Shown piece by piece: positions 1 through 6,472 of a stretch of 47,817 nucleotides of DNA (its first letter is position 1; each line of letters starts with the position of its first letter). The stretch covers positions 1-47,817 of the forward strand of contig CANJWO010000008.1 of assembly GCA_947478685.1 (NCBI GenBank), in the 5' to 3' direction. The stretch is from Chlamydiota bacterium (GTDB lineage Bacteria > Chlamydiota > Chlamydiia > Chlamydiales > 2-12-FULL-49-11). The translations under genes were made by a program, and so were the position numbers. The notes under the pieces were generated by a model that saw nothing but the letters and a program-made list of their open reading frames with translations, was not told where the DNA came from and made no database searches.

Positions 1-497
1 ACCAGAGAGAATGACTGTATTTCCATTTGGTGTTGAATCAGCAGTTTTTAGAGTCTGAATCAAATCTGTGTCTGTATTGCCACTCTTATTAAGGGTGTCT
101 GCTGTCTCACGTAATAGAGAGACGATCTCTTTTGCAGAGCGATGGAGAACGGGTACAAAGACAACTTCATTTCCAGGTTTTGATACAGTCGGTTTATAAA
201 TGGCAACATCGTTTGCTGTGACAAGTTCCTGCGCCTTTTGTATGCTTAGTGCTGTGCCAGAGAGAATGACTGTATTTCCATTTGGTGTTGAATCAGCAGT
301 TTTTAGAGTCTGAATCAAATCTGTGTCTGTATTGCCACTCTTATTAAGGGTGTCTGCTGTCTCACGTAATAGAGAGACGATCTCTTTTGCAGAGCGATGG
401 AGAGCGGGTACAAAGACAACTTCATTTCCTGGTTTTGTTACAGTTGGTTTATAAATGGCAACATCGTTTGCTGTAATCAGCTCTTTTGCTTGTTGCA
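1..497 (-). repeat. In-frame 255-bp tandem repeat inside sctC
   Basis: The sequence beginning near base 6 recurs from base 261 with period 255 bp, exactly 85 codons. The two units are nearly identical over about 220 bp (for example AGAGAATGACTGTATTTCC at 6 and at 261). They differ at a few positions such as gagaacggg/gagagcggg and drift apart at the right-hand end. The period preserves the reading frame, so each unit adds one N1-type ring domain. The array is cut by the left edge and more copies may lie beyond it. Confidence 0.9.
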
Positions 498-2316
498 GAT
501 CTTCGGGAGAGCCGGATACTATAATTGTGCCTGTGCTCGTCATCCATTGAGCCCCTTTTAAACTCTGAATAAGAGATGAGGGGGGATTTATATTTCCAGC
601 AAGTTTAGAGGCTGTTTCATGAAGAGCATCAACAATCTCTTTAGCTGATTTATGTTGGACATGAAAGAATGCAACTTGAATTCCTGCCGCTTGAGCTGTT
701 TGAAGGGCTGCTTGCGTAGCTGTTGGAGTGCTTTGATCAAGGCTTTCAAGCACTAGCTTTAGACGGTCGAGAGAGTTTTTGTCACCGGTAAAAATTAATT
801 GGTTAGATGAGGGTAGTTCTTTGACGCTTTCGAGGGTTTTTAAAAATGCAGGGTCAGAAAGATCGGCAGATTTAAGTCTAGCGGCAGTCTCCATGATTAA
901 ATTCTTCAAATTGGCGGCCGTTGTTAGCTTCGGACTATAAATGAGAAATTCAGTGCTGAGAGGTGTTTGTGTTAAAGTTACTTTTGATTTTTCAGGGGTT
1001 ACATCAAAGGATGGGAGTATATCGGATAACTCTTTTAATGCACTTGCATGACCTGTAAAAAGGAGAGAATTTGTTGCCTTGATCCAGCGCATGGAATCAA
1101 TTGCGAGAATGAGTGACTCATTTGAGCTCTTCCCTGTTTCAAGATAGTCGGCCAAATTATGTAATGAAGAACGAAGTTGTTCTTCGGTAGCATGCTTAAT
1201 ATTGTAGACGAGAAAAGAGGATTGCTGAATTGCCGGAGCGTTTGTGCTGTCTATGCTTTTCAAGAAAGATCCGATAATATCAAGATCTTGAGGCGCGCCA
1301 ACAAACATTAAAGAGTTTGTTGATTGAATATACTTCATGTTGGTAAGGACTACATTTAGACCTGCCGACTCAAAGTTTTGACTCGATGCTGCTTGTACCA
1401 TTTTAATAAGATCAGCTTCAACTTCGTCAGAGGATTTATGTTTTAATTTATATACAAGGACGTTATCAGCGGCAAGGTTTTTTGCAGTAGTTATAGGAAT
1501 TGTGGCGATGCTCTGCTTGTCAAGGTCTTGTAAGACAGCAAGTGCTTTGTCTATTAGGAAGGGGGTGGAGACAATATAAATTGTTTGCGTATTTGGTTGC
1601 GGAATGATTTCTAATGTTGTGGCATCAGCTATTGGGGCAAGAATTTTTTTTGCAAGGAGGGCAAGATCTGTTACCCCAGCAAACTTTGGCGCATATGCAT
1701 CAACATCATAAGGAGTCTCAGGCGCATCTAAACTTAAGAGAAGCTGTTCAATTGTCTGTATGCTAGATGAAACATCGGTAATGATTAATTGGCGCGTCTC
1801 TGTCGAAACTTCTACTAGAGCATCTTTAGAAAGCATTGGAATAATTAGAGCGGCGATATGAGAAGGATTACCCTTTTGAATTCTAAAAACTTTCGTCATT
1901 ATTGCAGGTTTTAATTTCCCTTTAAGCGGGCTTTCTGCAGAAACAACAGTTGGAATTTGCCTGACATCATCATTTTTATGGATAAGGAGGTTTTTCTCTT
2001 CCTCAATTAAAGTAAGTCCATGAATTCGTAAAATTTGAACTAAAGCTGAGAGGACATTGTTGAGATCTGTCTGCTCCTCAGAGACAATAGTGACGTTAAA
2101 ATTAAGGTCGGTCTCATTATAGATGACGTTTACCCCAGTAATTTTACTAATATATTTTAAAAATTCTTGGATAGGGACATTGTCAAAATTGATTGTATAT
2201 CCTTCAGAGTTTTCTGAAGATTCTTGCTTTTTACTTGCTGCATCCAAAAATGTGGGCGAAGCAATCAAATGCAGCGCTACTAGTGCTTGGAGAAGAACAT
2301 AAGATCTAATTTTCAT
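1..2316 (-). CDS. sctC: Type III secretion outer-membrane secretin SctC (CdsC/YscC), N-terminal part; runs off left edge
   Basis: The frame is open from the ATG at 2316 to the window edge (772 codons, no stop). The protein starts MKIRSYVLLQALVALHLIAS, a likely signal peptide. Next comes an N0-type secretin domain (about residues 40-115, with NFDNVPIQEFLKYISKITG). N1-like ring domains follow in series (FRIQKGNPSHIAALIIPMLS, then several copies built as V.F.P.LHRSAKEIVSLL). The last two visible copies, about residues 600-772, are nearly identical 85-residue repeats. The C-terminal secretin barrel lies outside the window. Secretins form the outer-membrane ring of the injectisome, and in Chlamydia cdsC follows cdsQ and pkn5, the order seen here. 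Family assignment is firm. The number of N-domains seems larger than usual, so the full protein should be long. No strong ribosome binding site is visible, and a long inverted repeat lies just upstream of the start. Confidence 0.85.
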   Translation of the reverse strand, partial: MKIRSYVLLQALVALHLIASPTFLDAASKKQESSENSEGYTINFDNVPIQEFLKYISKITGVNVIYNETDLNFNVTIVSEEQTDLNNVLSALVQILRIHGLTLIEEEKNLLIHKNDDVRQIPTVVSAESPLKGKLKPAIMTKVFRIQKGNPSHIAALIIPMLSKDALVEVSTETRQLIITDVSSSIQTIEQLLLSLDAPETPYDVDAYAPKFAGVTDLALLAKKILAPIADATTLEIIPQPNTQTIYIVSTPFLIDKALAVLQDLDKQSIATIPITTAKNLAADNVLVYKLKHKSSDEVEADLIKMVQAASSQNFESAGLNVVLTNMKYIQSTNSLMFVGAPQDLDIIGSFLKSIDSTNAPAIQQSSFLVYNIKHATEEQLRSSLHNLADYLETGKSSNESLILAIDSMRWIKATNSLLFTGHASALKELSDILPSFDVTPEKSKVTLTQTPLSTEFLIYSPKLTTAANLKNLIMETAARLKSADLSDPAFLKTLESVKELPSSNQLIFTGDKNSLDRLKLVLESLDQSTPTATQAALQTAQAAGIQVAFFHVQHKSAKEIVDALHETASKLAGNINPPSSLIQSLKGAQWMTSTGTIIVSGSPEDLQQAKELITANDVAIYKPTVTKPGNEVVFVPALHRSAKEIVSLLRETADTLNKSGNTDTDLIQTLKTADSTPNGNTVILSGTALSIQKAQELVTANDVAIYKPTVSKPGNEVVFVPVLHRSAKEIVSLLRETADTLNKSGNTDTDLIQTLKTADSTPNGNTVILSG

Positions 2317-2318
2317 AG

Positions 2319-2493
2319 TTATACCGCTCGTATTTCAAAATTGGGGTTTTTCTTCGTCATAAATCTCCACTTTTAAATTTACCTCGGTCTCACCTAGGTA
2401 AATAGAGCTCGTCCTCGGTATCGGCTTCGCCTAATTCAAATTTGGAGATTTCTGACTTGAAAACTCCCCAATTTTGAATTACTCTCGGTATAA
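2319..2493. repeat. Long imperfect inverted repeat immediately upstream of sctC
   Basis: The left arm (about 2319-2382) and the reverse complement of the right arm (about 2432-2493) share TTATACCG, then CAAAATTGGGG, then AAATCTCCA in the same order and spacing. Each arm is about 60 nt and the centre is about 50 nt. The left arm ends 3 nt from the sctC start codon, so a transcript starting beyond 2493 would carry a long hairpin in its leader. It could be a cis-regulatory hairpin or a palindromic repeat that inserted there. Nothing else in the window matches it by eye. Confidence 0.6.
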
Positions 2494-2628
2494 ATATTAC
2501 CAATCTTTACTTAAAGTCGTAAAGACTTCTTCAAATCCTAAAAGAAAGATTGAATAATTGCAAGACTAGTTAAGAGATGAACTTGCTAGAATAATTCACT
2601 ACTTTTTTGAATAAGTAAAAAAAGATTC

Positions 2629-2700
2629 ACCACAGAGGGCACAGAGACCACAGAGGCGCTACGCGCAAAGAATTTGTTATTTTTTCTCTGTGCCCTCTGT
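2629..2700. repeat. CACAGAGNN palindromic repeat, copy A
   Basis: The left arm has three CACAGAG units separated by GG and AC. After a spacer containing GCGCTACGCGCAAAG, the right arm reads CTCTGTGCCCTCTGT. The spacer is inverted relative to copies B, C and D (the GCGC block comes first here), so this copy has the opposite orientation. The right flank CTCGACTTTAGG also appears, inverted and slightly changed, beside the fragment at 2952-2990. Confidence 0.8.
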
Positions 2701-2803
2701 CTCGACTTTAGGATTTTTTACATATTTAGTTTAAGTAAATAAAAACGCCGATTTGTTCTATGCGGTTAAAAGCGATGTAACATATTGGTAATAAGAATTT
2801 TTC

Positions 2804-2887
2804 ACCACAGAGAGCACAGAGGACACAGAGAAAAAACAATAAATTCCTTGCACGAAGCGCCTCTGTGCTCTCTGTGTCCTCTGTGGT
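2804..2887. repeat. CACAGAGNN palindromic repeat, copy B
   Basis: Arms of three CACAGAG units (spacers AG and GA) face each other across AAAAAACAATAAATTCC and a GCACGAAGCGC block. Flanking sequence is also conserved with copy C. About 45 bp to the left (from 2755, containing TTAAAAGCGATG and TATTGGTAATAAGA) match the reverse complement of the right flank of copy C. The right flank resembles copy C's left flank. The mobile or duplicated unit is therefore at least about 170 bp, roughly 2755-2920. Confidence 0.8.
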
Positions 2888-2951
2888 AAAAAAAATTTTC
2901 TACATTTTGATAATAAGTATGTTGAAGAAAATTTCTTGTAATAGATTTCTA

Positions 2952-2990
2952 AAAAACCCTGAAGTCGAGTCTGTGATCTCTGTGGTAAAA
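2952..2990. repeat. CACAGAGNN repeat, half-copy remnant
   Basis: TCTGTGATCTCTGTGGTAAAA equals one arm of the palindromic repeat without its partner. It is preceded by CCTGAAGTCGAG, which is the inverted, slightly diverged version of the flank beside copy A at 2701-2712. This looks like the remains of a copy that lost one arm. Confidence 0.55.
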
Positions 2991-3017
2991 AATTTTCTTA
3001 TTTATACTTCAAAGAAG

Positions 3018-4625
3018 TTAGAAGATGCGGAGGAGGGAGAGGACAACTTTTTGCGCAGTGTCGTCTCTTTTTTGGAAGGCGGCTTGTAATGTATCGAGAA
3101 GTACAGGGGCAAGCCGGTTAGGGGAAAGATGCTTGTTTGTATTGATTGTTTTTAGGGTGAGGGCTTCGACTGCTGCTCTTTTCTCTGCTGGAGCTGAGCT
3201 AGAAGCAAAAGGATGGATAAGAAGCATGTCTCCAGGATTCCAAGAATCGCTTGTTGAAAAGAAAGGGACATTAGGCTCAAGTCCTAAAAGCCTTGATTGA
3301 TTGCGGAGCATGCGGGCATTTCCTCCGCGGCTTGAGAGATGCCATATTGACTCAAAACCTGAGGAGACAAATGAAAATTGATCCATAAGAGGGCTTAAAT
3401 GTAAAATTGTAATTGCCTCCTTTTGACCGAAAGATTCATGACAAAATAATTGATTCAATTCAAAAGCAAAGAGGCTTGAAGTAAAGGGCTCTTTTGTTTT
3501 TAAGGCAAAAAAATCGTGGATACGAGCGCGTAAAAGTCCCTTTAATACAGCGAGTGAAATCATTGAAGTGAGTCTTGAAGCGGGCGATTCTGCTAGAATG
3601 ATTACAAACGAATTATCAGGTAGTCTGAAAAAATCATAGTAGAGACCAAAAAGATAGACACCACTTGGTTTAGCAAGGCCGATCTCTAGTTCGGGCCATG
3701 AAGGTACCTGAGGAAGGAGTTGCTTCTGCTCTTCACCTAAAACTTCCCAGATTTCTAAAAGATCATTTTCATCGGAACTGTCTTTTTCTAAGGTGTTTGA
3801 TTTAAGATACTTTGATATGTCCGCAATCAGATCGACAATATCTTGATAGCGGAGCTTTGGGTTTGGATCGAGAGCTTTTTGCAGAATAGGGCGTAAATGT
3901 TTAGGTATTAGATCTAATTGAATGTTGCCGAAGGAGAGTTTCCCGAGTATCAGTTCATAGATAATAATTCCTAAAGCGTAAATGTCTGTATTAAATGAGA
4001 CGTTAAAAGGGTCCTGTTTTTGCTCAGGGCTCATATAGCTAGGAGTTCCGATGATCCGGTTTTCACCTTTCGGCTTTTTCTTGAGCTCCTCAATCATATG
4101 TGCAATTCCAAAATCGATCAGTTTTGCATTGCCGCTTTCTGTAATCAATACATTTTCAGGTTTAAGATCTCTATGAATAATGCCGTGCGTATGCAAGTGA
4201 AGGAGGGCATAAGAGATCTCCAAAACAATATCGAGGGCCCGTTTGATCGAAAGCGACTTATTTAATATGAATTGTCTAAGAGAAATGCCTTGAATGAACT
4301 CCATTGCTATGTAGAGACCGTTTTCCCATTCACCTTGGCCATACAATTTTACAATATTTGGATGATCTGCCAAACTAATGATTTCGGCCTCTTTTAGAAA
4401 TTGAGCTGAAAGCTCTTTGTTTGATAAGAGTGATGGGAGCAGCACCTTAATCGCTATAGGCGCAGCTCTTTCGGGATGTGACCCAAGCAGTAAAAGGCTC
4501 ATCGATCCATGGCCTAATAGGGTATCTATCTTGTAAGGGCCAATATGTTTAGGAAGAACAAAAGGGGGCGCTGTTGATCTGTAAGAGGGAAGAGTTGTCT
4601 GGTTATAAAAATCGAGATTTTTCAT
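3018..4625 (-). CDS. pkn5: Pkn5-type serine/threonine protein kinase with degenerate PP2C/SpoIIE-like C-terminus
   Basis: 535 aa. Residues about 30-275 form a Hanks-type kinase: loop LGHGSMS (third Gly replaced by Ser), AIK lysine near 60, HRDLKPEN at 151-158, DFG at 171-173, GTPSYMSPE near 193-201. All catalytic residues are present. Residues about 310-535 resemble a PP2C/SpoIIE phosphatase fold: GLYYDFF near 327 (compare GDYYD), FVSSGFESIWHL near 419, NPGDMLLIHP near 463, and a final KRDDTAQKVV near 519. The metal-binding aspartates of the first motif and of the usual TDG motif are missing, so this part is probably not catalytic. In Chlamydia the Pkn5 gene lies between cdsQ and cdsC, and C. 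pneumoniae Pkn5 is reported to be a T3S substrate. The gene overlaps sctQ-C by ATGA. Kinase assignment is secure; the phosphatase-like reading is inference. Confidence 0.88.
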   Translation of the reverse strand: MKNLDFYNQTTLPSYRSTAPPFVLPKHIGPYKIDTLLGHGSMSLLLLGSHPERAAPIAIKVLLPSLLSNKELSAQFLKEAEIISLADHPNIVKLYGQGEWENGLYIAMEFIQGISLRQFILNKSLSIKRALDIVLEISYALLHLHTHGIIHRDLKPENVLITESGNAKLIDFGIAHMIEELKKKPKGENRIIGTPSYMSPEQKQDPFNVSFNTDIYALGIIIYELILGKLSFGNIQLDLIPKHLRPILQKALDPNPKLRYQDIVDLIADISKYLKSNTLEKDSSDENDLLEIWEVLGEEQKQLLPQVPSWPELEIGLAKPSGVYLFGLYYDFFRLPDNSFVIILAESPASRLTSMISLAVLKGLLRARIHDFFALKTKEPFTSSLFAFELNQLFCHESFGQKEAITILHLSPLMDQFSFVSSGFESIWHLSSRGGNARMLRNQSRLLGLEPNVPFFSTSDSWNPGDMLLIHPFASSSAPAEKRAAVEALTLKTINTNKHLSPNRLAPVLLDTLQAAFQKRDDTAQKVVLSLLRIF

Positions 4626-4981
4626 TTATATAGTTCTAAAATTTTTACGCCGATTGTATCTCCAATCTCAATAATTTCACCTTTGCCAATCACTTTTCCA
4701 GAGGTTGTAAGGTGGACAATTCTGGGGTTAATTTCGATAGGCAATTTGTACCCAGGTTCCATTCGGCTGAGCTCCTCTAAAGAGACCTCAAACCTGCTCA
4801 CTTCAATTTGAATTTTTATCGGTATGTCGGATATCGAGATTGTCTCTAATGGCTCTTCTCCAGAAGTCTGTGCTATATTTTCGATCTCTTTTTCAAGTTC
4901 GTCATCAATTACGTCATCTTGAAATTTTTCTTCAAATTCATCTTCAAGCGATTCCTCGATGTTGTCATCTTCATTTGGCAT
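4622..4981 (-). CDS. sctQ: SctQ C-terminal subunit (FliN/SpoA2-like C-ring protein), separate gene
   Basis: 119 aa from the ATG at 4981. An acidic N-terminal stretch (EDEFEEKFQDDVIDDELEKE) is followed by a SpoA2/FliN domain, IPIKIQIEVSRFEVSLEEL through GEIIEIGDTIGVKILELYK. This domain dimerises to build the cytoplasmic sorting platform. The start is set by GAGGAGG at 4991-4997, nine bases before ATG. An ATG further upstream (5005) lies before this site and is not preferred. The gene overlaps sctQ-N by 11 nt in a different frame and overlaps pkn5 by ATGA. In Chlamydia CdsQ is one protein of about 370 aa. Elsewhere a C-terminal SctQ fragment is made from an internal start or, as with HrcQA/HrcQB, from a split gene; this is the split arrangement. 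Confidence 0.85.
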   Translation of the reverse strand: MPNEDDNIEESLEDEFEEKFQDDVIDDELEKEIENIAQTSGEEPLETISISDIPIKIQIEVSRFEVSLEELSRMEPGYKLPIEINPRIVHLTTSGKVIGKGEIIEIGDTIGVKILELYK

Positions 4982-5822
4982 GGACGGGAGCCTCCTCATA
5001 AGCATAAATAAAATCTAGAATTTTAAGTTTTCCATCTTTTAATTTAATTTGAAAAAGAGGGGTATCTTTTAGGAGCACCTTTAAACTTCCCTTTTCATCG
5101 CTAGGTTTAAAAAAGGCATTTTCGATAACAACAAAATCGCCCTCTTCTAGAGAATTTAATTCATCTTTAGTTAACTCAAGCGATCCATTACCAATTGAGA
5201 GGGGGATTTTTAGGTTTGGAAATTGCTTGGCAATGTCCTTGATAGAAAGCCTCTCTTTAGAGAAAAAATTCATAAAAGAGTCTTTAAAGGTGTGAGAGAG
5301 GATAAGCCTTCCCCAAATTCGTTTTTCATTGTGAAGGAGAGCTACATCAATTGCATACCCTCTCTCTTCTAACTTACTATCTTTTGTTAGTTTTAACGAA
5401 AATTGTTTAAATAGGTCTGTTTTGCTTAATCCATCAAGGGCTACGAGCATTGCATAACGATAAATCCCTTTGATTAATTCAGGATTATTGAGCTCTATTC
5501 CTTTCTGGTTTTTGTCTTTTATCCAAGAGACCAGAGTTTGTAGATCTTCATAGGAGACAATCCAAAGGGCCTCCCCATTAAGTGGGCTAGCTGCAAAAGA
5601 GATCGAAATTGGGAATGATCCAAGTCCTGTAAAGAATGAGTCCCCGGTTTTCCATTCTTTTGTGCCAAGCTCAATTGAAAGAGGCGAAACACCTAAGTGA
5701 GAAGAGATAAAGGCAGTAAAATCTTCAAAAGGAAACGAAGCTAAAAAAGAGAAATCAGGAAGGTCTAAAATCTCTTTTAACTGATTCTCAATTGGTTGAA
5801 TCCATGATGGACTTAAGCTCAT
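4971..5822 (-). CDS. sctQ: SctQ N-terminal subunit (CdsQ-like C-ring/sorting platform protein)
   Basis: 283 aa. The first ~190 residues form the variable SctQ N-domain. The end (residues about 205-275, with PLSIGNGSLELTKDELNSL and GDFVVIENAFF) fits a SpoA1 domain: a Leu/Glu-rich segment, then a G-D-F-V-V-I strand pair and a positively charged loop. The protein stops right after this domain (AYEEAPVHAK) and SpoA2 is encoded by the next gene. Together the two (283 + 119 aa) cover a normal SctQ. The start overlaps the upstream SctP-like gene by ATGA. Function: cytoplasmic sorting platform below the export gate, binding the stalk/ATPase machinery and chaperone-cargo complexes. Assignment rests on gene order plus the SpoA pair. 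Confidence 0.78.
   Translation of the reverse strand: MSLSPSWIQPIENQLKEILDLPDFSFLASFPFEDFTAFISSHLGVSPLSIELGTKEWKTGDSFFTGLGSFPISISFAASPLNGEALWIVSYEDLQTLVSWIKDKNQKGIELNNPELIKGIYRYAMLVALDGLSKTDLFKQFSLKLTKDSKLEERGYAIDVALLHNEKRIWGRLILSHTFKDSFMNFFSKERLSIKDIAKQFPNLKIPLSIGNGSLELTKDELNSLEEGDFVVIENAFFKPSDEKGSLKVLLKDTPLFQIKLKDGKLKILDFIYAYEEAPVHAK
4991..4997 (-). promoter_or_regulatory. Strong internal ribosome binding site for the sctQ C-terminal gene
   Basis: On the minus strand GAGGAGG is followed by a 9-base spacer and the ATG at 4981. It lies inside the last codons of sctQ-N, whose stop codon is 8 bases past the ATG. Together they indicate deliberate, coupled initiation of the C-terminal protein rather than a random frameshift. 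Confidence 0.8.
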
Positions 5823-6424
5823 TTTAACCTCTTTCCCCTGTTGACCGGAGAATAGCCTAATCGTTTGGATTTGGGAAGAGAAAAAGACGGAGCGGCTATG
5901 AAGGGGGGGGAAATTGCAAAAGAGAAATTAGGGAGAGCCGTCTGAAGAATATTAATTAATTCATTCTGTTTAAGCGAGATCATCTCTCCAGTTTGCTCAG
6001 AACCATAAAAAGAGATGTGAAAGCTACTTGGAGCTGTATCGTATTGATCAATAACGACTTCAACATTTTCTAAAGGGGAAAGAGCGATTATCATTTTTGT
6101 TTGGATAATCCCTGTTTTGAACGAAGTTCTAATCTCAGCCGGTAGAGGCTCAATAAGCGGTCTCAATTCTTCTGGCAATGAGGCTATCAATTTTGAGACT
6201 AGAAAAATCATCTGGGGAGGAATAAGAGGAGCTACATAAGGCCCATCCATAAGGACAATTTTATCGTCTATTTCCGCATCCTTTTCTTCTGCTTTTACCT
6301 CATCCTCACCGCAATCTTTTTCGGACTCTTCCATTAGAAAAGAGGAAAATTCTAGCGGTTTTTTGGAATGCAGAGGTTGGGTCACCTCGCTTTCTATATT
6401 ATCTGATATATGTGTGGAATTCAT
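5819..6424 (-). CDS. Second SctP-like protein (short paralogue of the needle-length/substrate-switch protein)
   Basis: 201 aa. An acidic, disordered N-terminus (about 1-60) leads into a C-terminal domain with VEVVIDQYDTAPSSFHISFYG near residues 123-143. The larger SctP at 10243 has CEIKLEHYDTAPHAFNIQLLG in the same place, followed in both by a helix and an F-S/Y-S-F strand. The shared YDTAP..F.I...G signature makes the two proteins paralogues, or two halves of an ancestral region parted by the channel-like genes. In known systems SctP sets needle length and switches substrates through a C-terminal globular domain. The short form lacks the long ruler-like linker. It overlaps sctQ-N by ATGA. 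Which of the two is the working SctP cannot be read from sequence. Confidence 0.65.
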   Translation of the reverse strand: MNSTHISDNIESEVTQPLHSKKPLEFSSFLMEESEKDCGEDEVKAEEKDAEIDDKIVLMDGPYVAPLIPPQMIFLVSKLIASLPEELRPLIEPLPAEIRTSFKTGIIQTKMIIALSPLENVEVVIDQYDTAPSSFHISFYGSEQTGEMISLKQNELINILQTALPNFSFAISPPFIAAPSFSLPKSKRLGYSPVNRGKRLK

Positions 6425-6472
6425 CCCACTACTTTAGAACAAATTCCATTCAAAAACCACCCTTTTTTAAGA

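Larger units (their letters stand above)
2317..3017. other. Gene-free gap between sctC and pkn5, filled with repeats
   Basis: These 700 nt hold no convincing gene. They contain the inverted repeat next to sctC, two CACAGAG-type palindromes (2629-2700 and 2804-2887) and a third half copy (2952-2990). The short open frame at 2865-3089 runs through repeat sequence and the antisense end of pkn5, so it is not taken as a gene. The gap separates sctC from the rest of the T3S cluster, so sctC probably has its own promoter, although no clear one was found. Confidence 0.6.

Noticed and set aside
2629-2990. CRISPR array from repeated CACAGAG units
   Set aside because: The repeats are 9-nt units in palindromic arms, without unique spacers of constant length and without cas genes.
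2865-3089. 74-aa plus-strand open frame
   Set aside because: It starts in a palindromic repeat and ends antisense to pkn5; no ribosome binding site and repeat-derived residues.
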